Assembly (NCBI GenBank): GCA_937949945.1
Contig: CALFEQ010000183.1
Coordinates: forward strand, 1 to 52,815
Length of the DNA: 52,815 nt
Direction: 5' to 3'
Source: an uncultured Myxococcales bacterium
GTDB taxonomy: Bacteria > Myxococcota_A > Polyangia > Polyangiales > Polyangiaceae
The notes beneath the pieces were generated by a model. The model did not search any database, was not told the origin of the DNA, and saw only the letters and a program-made list of their open reading frames with translations. Positions 8,805 to 16,930 of this stretch are shown in pieces. Within the stretch, counting starts at the first letter, position 1; each line of letters begins with the position of its first letter. The position numbers and the translations under genes were made by a program.

Positions 8805-9350
8805 GTGACGAAGCTCGTTCTCGATCCCGCCAAGAGCCGCATTCGACTGCACACCTTCGCAGAAGGGCTCTTGGCCCGCCTCGCGCACGATCTCGAGCTC
8901 GAGTGCCGCGGCATCTCCGGCACCGCCGAGCGCGCCGAGGGCGACAGCGGCTCGGCCACGCTCGAGGCTCCCATCGGCGGCATCGAGGTGAACGGCACGC
9001 TCGAGAAGGGCCGCGTCGATCCGCGTGGGCTCTCCGCGTCCGATCGCAGCGACGTCCTCGGGAAGATGAAGCGGGACGTCTTCCACGTGGAGGAGGGCGT
9101 CGTCCGCGTCGAAGCGAAGCTCGAGGCCGGAAGAGCGAGCGTCCGCGTCGTGCCCCCGAGGGGACGCGCCGTGGAGCAATCCGTCTCGGTGCGCGTCGAG
9201 CTGGACGGCGGCGCGACCCGCGTGTCCGGCATGCTCCCGCTCTCGCTCTCCGCGATCGGGTCGGACACGGTGAAAGGCCCGATGAACGCCTTCCGCGTGA
9301 AGGACACGATCGAGGTGCACTTCGACGTCGTCTTCGTCCCCGGCGGCTGA
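8805..9350 (+). CDS. YceI-like domain protein
   Basis: 181 residues from a GTG at 8805; no ATG lies nearby and the similarity starts at once with TKLVLDPAKSRIRLHTFAEG. The sequence has the YceI-type order: an opening strand, LARLAHDLELECRGISG, a mid-protein KMKRDVFH segment, and a final IEVHFDVVFVP strand. This matches a lipocalin-like barrel that binds isoprenoid-like ligands in known members. There is no signal peptide, so a cytosolic role is likely, unlike E. coli YceI. It follows the kinase by 47 bp on the same strand and may share its transcript. It converges with the ammonium transporter, with a hairpin across both stops. Confidence 0.7.
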   Translation: MTKLVLDPAKSRIRLHTFAEGLLARLAHDLELECRGISGTAERAEGDSGSATLEAPIGGIEVNGTLEKGRVDPRGLSASDRSDVLGKMKRDVFHVEEGVVRVEAKLEAGRASVRVVPPRGRAVEQSVSVRVELDGGATRVSGMLPLSLSAIGSDTVKGPMNAFRVKDTIEVHFDVVFVPGG

Positions 9351-9376
9351 GCCCCGACGGGGCGACGTCTCAGCCG
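9344..9376. terminator. hairpin spanning two convergent stop codons
   Basis: CGGCTGAG at 9344-9351 pairs perfectly with CTCAGCCG at 9369-9376. The left arm contains the TGA of the YceI-like gene and the right arm contains the complement of the amtB stop. It is a likely bidirectional terminator without a T tract, as is usual in GC-rich genomes. Confidence 0.55.
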
Positions 9377-10599
9377 GCGTAGCCCTCCTCGCCGTGCTGC
9401 GTGGTGTCGAGCCCCTCGCGCTCGTCCGACTCCGCCACGCGGAGACCGACGAGCTTGTCGATCACCTTGAGCAGCACGAGCGTGACGACGGCCGCGTACA
9501 CCGCGGACGCGACGCACGCGAGCACCTGGACGCCGAGCAGCTTCACGTTGCCGGCGATGAGCCCGTCGGCCCCCACGGGCTCATCGACGCCCGGGAACGT
9601 GCGCTGCACGGCGAACACGCCGGTGAGCACGGCGCCGACGAAGCCGCCGACGCCGTGGACGCCGAACGCGTCGAGCGAGTCGTCGTAGCCGTACTTGTAC
9701 TTCGCGAGCACGGCGAGGTAGCAGCAGCACGACGCCGCGAAGCCGATCACGATCGCCGCGAGCGGCGAGACGAAGCCCGCGGCCGGCGTGATCGCCACGA
9801 GCCCGGCGACGAGGCCCGACGCGATGCCGAGCGCGGTCGGCTTCCCGCGATGCTTCCACTCGACGAAGAGCCAGCCGAGCGCGCCTCCGGCCGCGCCGAG
9901 GTGGGTCGTCACGAACGCGAGCGCCGCGAGCCAGCCGCTCCCGAGGGCGCTTCCGGCGTTGAAGCCGAACCAACCGACCCACAAGAGGCCCGCGCCCGTG
10001 AGCGTCATCGTGAGGTTGTGCGGCAGCGGCCGCTCCTGCGGGTACTTGAGGCGCTTGCCGATGACGAGCGAGCAGACGAGCGCCGACGCGCCGGCCGTCA
10101 GGTGCACGACCGTGCCGCCCGCGAAGTCGAGCGCGCCGAGCGCGTAGAGCCAGCCGCCCTCGGCCCACACCCAGTGCGCGACCGGCACGTAGACGAAGAG
10201 GCACCAGAGCGTGATGAATACGACGTACGCCGAGAACCGCATCCGCTCCGCGAACGCTCCCGAGATGAGCGCCGGAGTGATCACGGCGAACATCATCTGG
10301 AAGCCGCAGAACAAGAGTCCCGGGATCGATCCGTGATCGCTGAACACGAGATCGCCGAGCCCGGCGTACGAGAGCGAGCCGATGAGGCCGCCGTGCGACG
10401 GCCCGAACGCGAGCGAGTAGCCGCACGCCGCCCAGACGACGCTGATGATCGGTATCGCCGCGAACGAGTGCATCAGCGTCGAGAGGACATTCTTCTTCCG
10501 CACCATCCCGCCGTAGAACAGCGCGAGCGCGGGGGTCATCATCAGCACGAGGGCGGCGCTGACGAGGAGCCAGGCCGTATCTCCGGCGTCGATCTTCAT
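9370..10599 (-). CDS. amtB: ammonium transporter AmtB
   Basis: 409 residues, about eleven membrane helices. Motifs typical of Amt/Rh channels are present: MTPALALFYGGMVRKKN near the N-terminus, AHWVWAEGGW with the Trp of the outer gate (W146), the binding Asp at D158 (ALDFAGG) and the twin pore histidines H166 (VVHLTAG) and H315 (FGVHGVGG). The protein lacks the extra N-terminal signal-like helix seen in E. coli AmtB. It conducts ammonium/ammonia across the inner membrane. The start is supported by AGGA 5 nt before the ATG. No glnK/PII gene is next to it, which is unusual for amtB. It lies 83 bp behind the lipoprotein gene, with its own candidate operator in the gap. Confidence 0.97.
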   Translation of the reverse strand: MKIDAGDTAWLLVSAALVLMMTPALALFYGGMVRKKNVLSTLMHSFAAIPIISVVWAACGYSLAFGPSHGGLIGSLSYAGLGDLVFSDHGSIPGLLFCGFQMMFAVITPALISGAFAERMRFSAYVVFITLWCLFVYVPVAHWVWAEGGWLYALGALDFAGGTVVHLTAGASALVCSLVIGKRLKYPQERPLPHNLTMTLTGAGLLWVGWFGFNAGSALGSGWLAALAFVTTHLGAAGGALGWLFVEWKHRGKPTALGIASGLVAGLVAITPAAGFVSPLAAIVIGFAASCCCYLAVLAKYKYGYDDSLDAFGVHGVGGFVGAVLTGVFAVQRTFPGVDEPVGADGLIAGNVKLLGVQVLACVASAVYAAVVTLVLLKVIDKLVGLRVAESDEREGLDTTQHGEEGYAG

Positions 10600-10631
10600 C
10601 GGGTCCTGCGTACGAAGAGACCCGACGTCCT

Positions 10632-10670
10632 GTTTCGACTACGTTTCGGTGAACGCGACGGAACGTTTCG
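10632..10670. promoter_or_regulatory. three phased GTTTCG boxes before amtB
   Basis: GTTTCG (CGAAAC on the amtB strand) starts at 10632, 10643 and 10665, so the spacings are 11 and 22 bp, one and two helical turns. Two copies share the longer ACGTTTCG. The boxes lie 33-71 bp upstream of the amtB start, where an activator or repressor would bind. The binding protein is unknown. Confidence 0.4.
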
Positions 10671-10682
10671 TGGCGAGCGGGA

Positions 10683-12140
10683 TCACTTGTCGCTCCACAC
10701 GGCCCACTTGCCCGACGTGGCCCACGTGTCGTTGGCGTCGCGGAACGCGCCCATGTACGTCGCACTCGTGTCGAAGAAGCCGTCGTCCGGCGGCGTCGCC
10801 GCACCGTCCGTCAGCGGAGTCGCAGGCCCGAAGACCGGATGGTTCGCGTCGAAGCAGCCTGCGATCCCGGGGTCCGTCCACTTGTTGCCCGGTTGACCCT
10901 TGAACCACGCGACCTCGTCGAGCGAGCCGTCGTCATCGCGGTCCGGCTGCCCCGGTGTGCTTCCCTGCTCGACGAACGCGATGTGATCGGTCACGGGGAA
11001 GCCGCCCGCTCCGGTGCTGCCCCAGAAGAGCGAGTTGGCGATCGAGAGCTCGCCGGGCGCGCCGATCCCGTCGCGGATGTCGAGCGCGGCCTGGAAGCCG
11101 ACCACGACGAGGTTCCGGTACGTGCCGCGCGTGTTCTTCCGGAGGAGGAGGCCGTACTGCTCCTTCGCCAGGCTCTTGTTCTTCCCGCAGAGGGTGACGT
11201 TGTAGACCTGCGGCGCGGTCAGGGGGAGGTTCCCCGTGCCCTTGTCGTCGTTGTCGCTCTCGATGCCGTTGTCGTCGCCCTCGTGGGTCGGGTCCTGCTG
11301 CAGGACGAGAAACTGGAGCCGGCCCGTGTAGCCGAGGTCGAAGTCGAAGCCGTCGTCCTCGTTGTGCTGGCAGGCGAGGTACTTCGCGTCGACGGTGCCA
11401 CCGAAGAACTCGAAGCAGTCGTCGAGGGTCTGCCGCACCTGCACGTGGTCGACGACCGTGCCGCGACCCACGCCGCCGAACGTGACGCCGTTGACCTCGT
11501 TGTTGTCGCCGATGACGACGCCCGAGTACTCGATGCGGACGTACTGGAGCCGGCCGCTGCTGTCGTTCGGGTCGTCGCCGCCGTACTTCGAGTTCGTGCC
11601 GACACCCGCCGCGAGGATGCCCTCGACGCTCTGCTGGACCGGATTGCCGTTCGCGTCCTTCACGTTGATGGGAGCGCGGCCGAGCAGGATGAGGCCGCCC
11701 CAATCGCCGGGGGCCTTCTCCCCTTCGGCCGCTTGGCTCGTGAAGACGATGGGCTCGTCGGGCGTGCCGACGGCGTCGATCTTCGCACCCGCCTCGATGA
11801 GAAGGATGGCCTTCGACGCATTGTCGCCCTTGATGACGGTGCCCTTCTCGATCGTCAGCGTCGCGCCCGGCTTGACGCTGACGAGGCCCTTGAGGAGCCA
11901 CGTCCTGTCGGCCGTGAGCGTGCGGTCTGCGGTGATCTCGCCCTCGATCACCTCCTCGGGGAGGTTCGCAGGACCGCCGCTGCTCGTCCCGCTCGGGTCC
12001 GTTCCTCCGCTCGTGCCGTTTCCGCCGCTCGAGCTCGCGGGCGGCCCGCCGCCGAGCGTGCCGTCGTCGCTGCACGCGACGGTGGCGAGCATGGACGCGC
12101 CAAGGATCGCACAGACGAAGACGAGGCCGTAGGTACGCAT
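10683..12140 (-). CDS. beta-helix repeat lipoprotein linked to the TonB receptor
   Basis: 485 residues from the ATG at 12140, which has AAGGAG 8 nt upstream. A lipoprotein signal peptide ends at Cys23 (ATVAC), followed by a Gly/Ser linker (about 27-50). The body has the right-handed beta-helix style of short repeated strands: TLTIEKGTVIKGD, GDWGGLILLGRAPIN, LQYVRIEYSGVVIG, VDHVQVRQTLDDCFEFFGGTV. It is rich in Asp and Asn (HNEDDGFDFD, DNGIESDNDDKG), which suggests calcium sites. Proteins with the GDWGG motif often sit next to TonB-dependent receptors in other bacteria; their role is not known to me. Here it is the last gene of the TonB cluster. A surface or substrate-binding partner of the receptor is inferred. 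An outer-membrane location is likely, because the residue after Cys23 is Ser. Confidence 0.8.
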   Translation of the reverse strand: MRTYGLVFVCAILGASMLATVACSDDGTLGGGPPASSSGGNGTSGGTDPSGTSSGGPANLPEEVIEGEITADRTLTADRTWLLKGLVSVKPGATLTIEKGTVIKGDNASKAILLIEAGAKIDAVGTPDEPIVFTSQAAEGEKAPGDWGGLILLGRAPINVKDANGNPVQQSVEGILAAGVGTNSKYGGDDPNDSSGRLQYVRIEYSGVVIGDNNEVNGVTFGGVGRGTVVDHVQVRQTLDDCFEFFGGTVDAKYLACQHNEDDGFDFDLGYTGRLQFLVLQQDPTHEGDDNGIESDNDDKGTGNLPLTAPQVYNVTLCGKNKSLAKEQYGLLLRKNTRGTYRNLVVVGFQAALDIRDGIGAPGELSIANSLFWGSTGAGGFPVTDHIAFVEQGSTPGQPDRDDDGSLDEVAWFKGQPGNKWTDPGIAGCFDANHPVFGPATPLTDGAATPPDDGFFDTSATYMGAFRDANDTWATSGKWAVWSDK

Positions 12141-12181
12141 GTCGATGGCTCCTTCTCGAGAGACGCCTCCGCGACGGGGAT

Positions 12182-12237
12182 CGTCCGGAGGCAGGTGCGA
12201 CGATGCTCGAGCCATGTGTCGAGAGCGCGACCGGACG
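12182..12237. promoter_or_regulatory. nested hairpin in the leader of the beta-helix lipoprotein
   Basis: CGTCCGG at 12182-12188 pairs with CCGGACG at 12231-12237. Inside it, GCTCGA at 12205-12210 pairs with TCGAG-GC at 12219-12226 with one bulge. It lies between the receptor stop (12288) and the lipoprotein start (12140). It could limit read-through or stabilise the distal message. Confidence 0.35.
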
Positions 12238-12287
12238 CGAAAGTGTTCGGGGTACGAGCGTGACGATTGCGAAACGCCGCCTTCCGC

Positions 12288-15200
12288 TCAGTTGCCGTAC
12301 GTCGCGAGCAGCCAGAACGTCTGGCCGAGCGAGTAGGCGCGGACGATGGGAGCGTCGCCCGACGCGCCCTGCGTGAAGCGCACCGGCGCATCGAACAGGT
12401 TCTCGATCGTGAGCTTCAGGTCCACGTGCTCGCCGATGCCCTGCGCGATCGAGAAGTCGACGACGTGGCGCGGCTGCTCGTACGTGTCCGGGACGCCCTG
12501 CGTACCCACCTCCGAGAGCCGGCGCCCCTGCACGTTGTAGAGGATGCGCCCGCGCGTCTTCGTCGCCTCGTGCGTCCAGTCGAGCGCCGCGTTCACGACG
12601 AACGGCGACTGACCCGCGAGCGGCCGCTCCTGCGACGTCTGGATCCCACCCGTCACGGGGTCGATCTCCACGCGCGAATGCACCCACGTGACGTTGGCGA
12701 GCAGACCGAGCTCCTTCATCCAGGGTCGGACGAAGCCCAGGCTCTTGCGACCCTCGAGCTCGATGCCCGTGTTCACCGCGCCCTTCGCGTTCTGGTACGA
12801 GACGACACCCTTGCCCGTCGGGATGATGAACGTCTCGATCGGTTTGTCGAAGCGCTTGTGGAAGACGCTCGCCGCGAGCACCTCGCTCGGGCCGGGGAAG
12901 ATCTCGAAGCGGGCGTCCAGGTTCACGATCGACGTCCGATCGAGCTCCGGATTCCCGAGCGTCTCGCGCGCTCCGAGGTACTCGGTGAAGATGAACGGCG
13001 CGAGCTCTCGGAGCTGCGGGCGCGCGACCGTCCGCGTCGCCGAGAGGCGTACGTTCGAGTCCTTCGTCACCTTCACGATCACGTTCGCGGACGGCAGGAT
13101 GTCCGTCCTCGAGAGCCGCGACCGGACGCGCTCGGTGCTGCCCGAGAACGGGTCGTACGAATCGATCGTCTGGATCGAGGACTCGAGACGCGGCCCCACC
13201 ACCAAGCGCAGCCTCGACCCGATCGGCAGATCGCTCATCACGTAGCCGGCGTAGACGTCGTACCGAGCGGCGTACGAGTCCGTCGGCCGCGTCCACTCCT
13301 CGAGCTCGAGCGGCGCCCCCGCCGCGAACGATCCGACGTTCTCGTCGACGAAGAGCTCGCTCGGGGGCAAGAAGAAGATGCTCCGATCGGCCGCCGTGTT
13401 GCGCTGGAAGCGGAAGCGCCGCGCCTGGAACGTACGCCCGCGGAGCGTCACCATCGCGCCCGCTTTCAGCTTCGGCGCGTCGTCGTGCCGAGCGAGCGGC
13501 TGGAGCCAGTGGATCACGCCGCCACGCGTGGTCTCTCCTTGAGCGGCGAAGAAGTTCTGCCCGCTCGTGGGCGCGTTGCCGGCGAAGGTGTATTGGCCCG
13601 TCGTCTGATCGAAGTCGTAGACGGTCTGCCGGAGCGCCGGATCGTTCAGCGTCGCGCGCGACTGGAGGAGGGACCACGTGAGGGTCCCGCCGTCGAGGCT
13701 ACGGACGCGATGCTCGCCGCGGACCTGCCCGTAGACGAGCGCGCGGTTCGAGAAGCGAAGCCGCTCGTCGCGGACGAGGCTCTCGTCGTTCCTGCCCTCG
13801 ACGCGCCGCGCCTCCTTCTCCGCGTTCCGGCTGTAGAGGCCCGTCACGGCCAGCTTGTGATCGGCGTCGAACGCATAGCTGACCGTACCGAGCCCGCTCC
13901 ACGTCACCGTGTCCGTGCCCGTCTCGGCGCGGTAGTCGTTGCGGAGGACGAGCTCGCCCGGACGCTCTGGATCCGGATCGAAGCGGCGAAGGACCTCGTC
14001 GTACCGCTTTTGGAACCGCCGCGAGTACGTGCCGCCGAAGACGTAGCCGAGGACGCGCTGCCCTCCGAGCCGGAACGAGTCGCCGACGACGGCGCTGAGC
14101 GTCCCGTGCGGCAAGGCGAAGCTCCGCTCGAGACCCATCGGCCGGTTGATCGCGCGACCGACCTCCGTGAGGTCGTTGCGGCGACCCGTCACCGGATCGA
14201 TCGCGACGACGCGAGAGGCCGGCACCTCGCGCGGAAGCGCGCGCCCGCCGTCGTCGAAGCCGAGCCAATCGGTCGAGCCGCCCGTGTAGTCGAGACGTCC
14301 GCCGAACGTCGAGAGTGTGTTCGCACCGAGGCCGCCGGTGACCTGGAAGAGGAACCGGCTCGGCAGATCGCGCGTGTGGATGTCGAGCATTCCACCGGCG
14401 AAGTCGCCCGGCATGTCCGGTACGAACGTCTTCGAGATCGTCAGATCGGACAGAACCAGCGTGGGGAACATGTCGAGCGGCACCGCCTGCCGATCGGGCT
14501 CGGGGCTCGGGAGCGGCGCCCCGTTGAGCAGCGAGCTCGTGTAGCGATCGCCGAGGCCGCGGACGAAGATGTAGCGACCGTCGACGACCGTCGTGCCGAC
14601 GACACGCTTGACTGCCTCGGCCGCGTTTCGGTCCGGTGTCTTCGCGATGTCCTGCGCGCCGATCGAGTCGGATGCCTGGGCGGCCTTCTTTCGGAGCATG
14701 AGCTGCGTCGCCGCGCTCGCACGCTCGGCCTCCGCCTCGATCGCCGTCACCTCCTCGACGGCCGTCTCGTCCGGCTGGAGCGAGACGTCGATCCTCGCCA
14801 CCCTCCCCCCCACGACGACGACGTTCTTCACGCGCGCCGGCTTGTGGAGCTCGTAGAGCACGCGGAGCTGGTACGTCCCCGGCGGGAGCTCGAGGCGGTA
14901 GCGGCCGTCGACGTCCGTGACCGCCTGCTCCTTCCGTCCGACGACGGTGACGATCGCCTCGAGGAGCGTCTCGTCCGAGCCCTTGCTCGCGACGACGCCC
15001 CACACGGCGCCCTTGCCCCTCGGAGGCGGGCGCGCCGGGTCGAGGTCTTCGGCCAAATCCTCGTGTCCGACGTCGGTCTCCTCCGCGGGCTCCGCGACAT
15101 CGGGCGGCGCCTGAGGCTCCGCCGGACGCTGCGGCTCGGCTGGAGCCGACGTGACGTCCTCGCCCTCCGTCGGCTCCGTCTTCTTCGGCGGAGGTCGCCG

Positions 15201-15299
15201 CGTTCCGTCGTCCGCTCCGGAGAGCGGCTGCGCCCACGCTTCGAGCGACGAGAAAGCAAGAGCTGCGAGCGCGAGGATGGACGTGTGCCGAGCACGCAT
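12288..15299 (-). CDS. TonB-dependent outer-membrane receptor with N-terminal regulatory-like domain
   Basis: 1003 residues. The signal peptide covers residues 1-23 (ends LEAWA), followed by a Pro/Glu-rich linker (about 30-93), a carboxypeptidase-regulatory-like beta-sandwich (about 97-175, with TDVDGRYRLELPPGTYQLRV), and then a plug from about 195. Plug signatures are AVKRVVGTTVVDGRYIFVRGLGDRY and NGAPLPSPEP. The remainder alternates strands as a 22-strand barrel and ends in a long aromatic strand (YSLGQTFWLLATYGN). The family imports large substrates with energy from TonB; the myxobacterial homologue Oar, with the same N-terminal module, is known for protein export. The gene stands 27 bp behind exbD in a tonB-exbB-exbD-exbD-receptor-lipoprotein series, so this TonB system is probably dedicated to it. 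The substrate is unknown. Confidence 0.9.
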   Translation of the reverse strand: MRARHTSILALAALAFSSLEAWAQPLSGADDGTRRPPPKKTEPTEGEDVTSAPAEPQRPAEPQAPPDVAEPAEETDVGHEDLAEDLDPARPPPRGKGAVWGVVASKGSDETLLEAIVTVVGRKEQAVTDVDGRYRLELPPGTYQLRVLYELHKPARVKNVVVVGGRVARIDVSLQPDETAVEEVTAIEAEAERASAATQLMLRKKAAQASDSIGAQDIAKTPDRNAAEAVKRVVGTTVVDGRYIFVRGLGDRYTSSLLNGAPLPSPEPDRQAVPLDMFPTLVLSDLTISKTFVPDMPGDFAGGMLDIHTRDLPSRFLFQVTGGLGANTLSTFGGRLDYTGGSTDWLGFDDGGRALPREVPASRVVAIDPVTGRRNDLTEVGRAINRPMGLERSFALPHGTLSAVVGDSFRLGGQRVLGYVFGGTYSRRFQKRYDEVLRRFDPDPERPGELVLRNDYRAETGTDTVTWSGLGTVSYAFDADHKLAVTGLYSRNAEKEARRVEGRNDESLVRDERLRFSNRALVYGQVRGEHRVRSLDGGTLTWSLLQSRATLNDPALRQTVYDFDQTTGQYTFAGNAPTSGQNFFAAQGETTRGGVIHWLQPLARHDDAPKLKAGAMVTLRGRTFQARRFRFQRNTAADRSIFFLPPSELFVDENVGSFAAGAPLELEEWTRPTDSYAARYDVYAGYVMSDLPIGSRLRLVVGPRLESSIQTIDSYDPFSGSTERVRSRLSRTDILPSANVIVKVTKDSNVRLSATRTVARPQLRELAPFIFTEYLGARETLGNPELDRTSIVNLDARFEIFPGPSEVLAASVFHKRFDKPIETFIIPTGKGVVSYQNAKGAVNTGIELEGRKSLGFVRPWMKELGLLANVTWVHSRVEIDPVTGGIQTSQERPLAGQSPFVVNAALDWTHEATKTRGRILYNVQGRRLSEVGTQGVPDTYEQPRHVVDFSIAQGIGEHVDLKLTIENLFDAPVRFTQGASGDAPIVRAYSLGQTFWLLATYGN

Positions 15300-15326
15300 G
15301 TGCGGTCCGTGTGCTGGTGCGTCGCG

Positions 15327-15752
15327 CTACTGCGCGACCTTCTTCGTGAGGACGGCCACGGTCTTCGCGCCACCGCGGCGCGCGATGTCCATCGCCTCGA
15401 CCGTCGTCGCGTACGGCGCGCCGTCGGCAGCGTCGAAGTACACGACCTTGTCGGGACGAGCCGCCATGTAGCGCGCAATCCTTTCTCCGAACTCCTCCTT
15501 CGGGATTGGAGCTCCGTTGATCTTCAAGGTGCCGTGCTCGTCGACCGTCAGAACGACGCTCTTGTTCTCCTCCGGCGCGGCGGTCTTCGACTCCTCCTGC
15601 TTCGGCAGCTCGAGCCAGAACTGCTTCGACAAGAGCGGCGTCACGACCATGAAGATGATGAGGAGGACCAGGACGACGTCGACGAGCGGCGTGACGTTCA
15701 TCTGGGGAGTCGGCTGCCCCTTCTTCGCTGCACCGCCGACGACCATGCCCAT
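15327..15752 (-). CDS. exbD: ExbD/TolR biopolymer transport protein (second copy)
   Basis: 141 residues. A short cytoplasmic N-terminus carries TPQMNVTPLVDVVLVLLIIFMVV, the single membrane helix with the proton-relay Asp (VDVVLVLL), and is followed by a periplasmic domain (VLTVDEHGTLKINGAPI, then GGAKTVAVLTKK at the end). AGAGGA lies 8-9 nt before the ATG. ExbD pairs with ExbB in the inner membrane and uses the proton gradient to drive TonB. The periplasmic half differs strongly from the first ExbD, so the two are probably not redundant. It is 30 bp downstream of the first exbD and 27 bp upstream of the receptor. Confidence 0.93.
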   Translation of the reverse strand: MGMVVGGAAKKGQPTPQMNVTPLVDVVLVLLIIFMVVTPLLSKQFWLELPKQEESKTAAPEENKSVVLTVDEHGTLKINGAPIPKEEFGERIARYMAARPDKVVYFDAADGAPYATTVEAMDIARRGGAKTVAVLTKKVAQ

Positions 15753-15782
15753 GATGCGATTCCTCTCTCCTGCGTAACGGGG

Positions 15783-16244
15783 TCACTCCTCGGCGGAGTC
15801 GCCCGCGCCCTTCTTCTTGCTCACCATCAAAGAGACCCCCGAGAACCCCGCGTTCTGCACGACCGTGAAGAGCTCTCGGACCTTCTGGTAATCGACGGCG
15901 CCGTCGCCCTTGAGCACCACGCGCCGATCCGGCGCCGCCTCGTGCATGACCGCGAGCCTCGCCGGTAGCGCGGCGCTCTCCACGGCCTCCTTCTCGAGGT
16001 AGATCGTCCCGCTGCGCGCCACGGTGATCGTGATGGGGTCGATCTTGGACTTCTGGTTCTCGTCCACCATCAGGATCGCGGGCAGCTCCACGCGCTCGCC
16101 ATGCTCGAGCGCCGGCGCGATCACCATGAAGATGATGAGCAGGACGAGGACGACGTCGACGAGCGGCGTGACGTTGATGTCCGGCGTGCTCTGCTCACGC
16201 GGCCTGCGCTGCGCGCGCGTGCTCGCCTGAATCGCGAACCCCAT
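15783..16244 (-). CDS. exbD: ExbD/TolR biopolymer transport protein (first copy)
   Basis: 153 residues. The N-terminus has QSTPDINVTPLVDVVLVLLIIFMVIAP, the single helix with the conserved Asp; the periplasmic domain follows (KIDPITITVARSGTIYLEKEAV, then DRRVVLKGDGAVDYQKVRELF, a classic ExbD/TolR fold). The ATG at 16244 has GGAGG upstream, inside the end of exbB, and the two genes overlap by 50 bp. That overlap suggests translational coupling. The C-terminus ends in a charged KKKGAGDSAEE tail. It works with ExbB and TonB. Confidence 0.93.
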   Translation of the reverse strand: MGFAIQASTRAQRRPREQSTPDINVTPLVDVVLVLLIIFMVIAPALEHGERVELPAILMVDENQKSKIDPITITVARSGTIYLEKEAVESAALPARLAVMHEAAPDRRVVLKGDGAVDYQKVRELFTVVQNAGFSGVSLMVSKKKGAGDSAEE

Positions 16245-16893
16245 GTTTGGCCTCCAGCTCGTCGAGGAGCTCGCCCGTCCGCCGCCCGAGCTCCGCCTCG
16301 ACGCCGTTGATCTTCGTGTTCAGCCGATTGAAGAAGAGGACCGCCGGGATGGCGACGCAGAGGCCGAGCGCCGTCTCGACGAGCGCCTCGGCGATGCCCG
16401 CGGACACGGCGCCGAGGCCGCCCGAGCCGGTCGTGGCGATCCCCTGGAACGCCGTGATGATGCCGACGACGGTACCGAGCAGCCCCACGAAGGGCGCGAC
16501 CGATCCGACCGACGCGAGCACGCCCATGCCGCGCCGGAGCTCCTCGCTCACGGCCTCCTTCTGTCGCTCCGCCTCGCGCTGGGCGAGCTCGATGGCAGAG
16601 AGGTTGCCGTCCTGCCCGCTCGTGACCTTGACGAGGATTGCCTTCGCGACCCGCGCGAAGGGTGAGACGCGTGACTGCTCCGCAACCTCGAGCGCCTTGA
16701 CGTAGGCGCGCCCTTCGAGGTGCGGGACGACCGCCGCGAGAAAGCGTCGCGTGGCGCTCGCTGCCCGGAAGAGCGCGATGTGCCGCTCGACGACGACCGC
16801 CAGGCTCATGACCGCCATCAGAAGCAGGAACGACGCGATGACCTTGCTCGCGAGGCCCATGCTGGCCCACATGTGAAGCGGACTGAACGACAT
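16195..16893 (-). CDS. exbB: ExbB/TolQ/MotA-type proton channel protein
   Basis: 232 residues with three membrane segments: about 16-40 (VIASFLLLMAVMSLAVVVE), about 125-155 (LASVGSVAPFVGLLGTVVGIITAF, the family signature) and about 170-195 (LVETALGLCVAIPAVLFFNRL). A cytoplasmic loop between the first two carries AQREAERQKEAVSEELRRGM. It forms the pentameric proton channel with ExbD. GGGAG precedes the ATG by 9 nt. It is 37 bp downstream of tonB and overlaps exbD by 50 bp. Confidence 0.94.
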   Translation of the reverse strand: MSFSPLHMWASMGLASKVIASFLLLMAVMSLAVVVERHIALFRAASATRRFLAAVVPHLEGRAYVKALEVAEQSRVSPFARVAKAILVKVTSGQDGNLSAIELAQREAERQKEAVSEELRRGMGVLASVGSVAPFVGLLGTVVGIITAFQGIATTGSGGLGAVSAGIAEALVETALGLCVAIPAVLFFNRLNTKINGVEAELGRRTGELLDELEAKHGVRDSGEHARAAQAA

Positions 16894-16930
16894 GACTCGA
16901 GCTCCCGAGGCGCGACCCGGTTGCGCCTCT

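Noticed and set aside
9394..10896. 500-codon open frame opposite amtB
   Set aside because: It is a low-complexity Arg/Glu/Asp/His-rich antisense reading typical of GC-rich coding DNA. amtB on the other strand has full family motifs.
12267..15968. 1233-codon open frame opposite the TonB receptor and exbD
   Set aside because: Arg/Glu/Leu/Val-rich antisense shadow without domains. The receptor strand has a signal peptide, plug and barrel.
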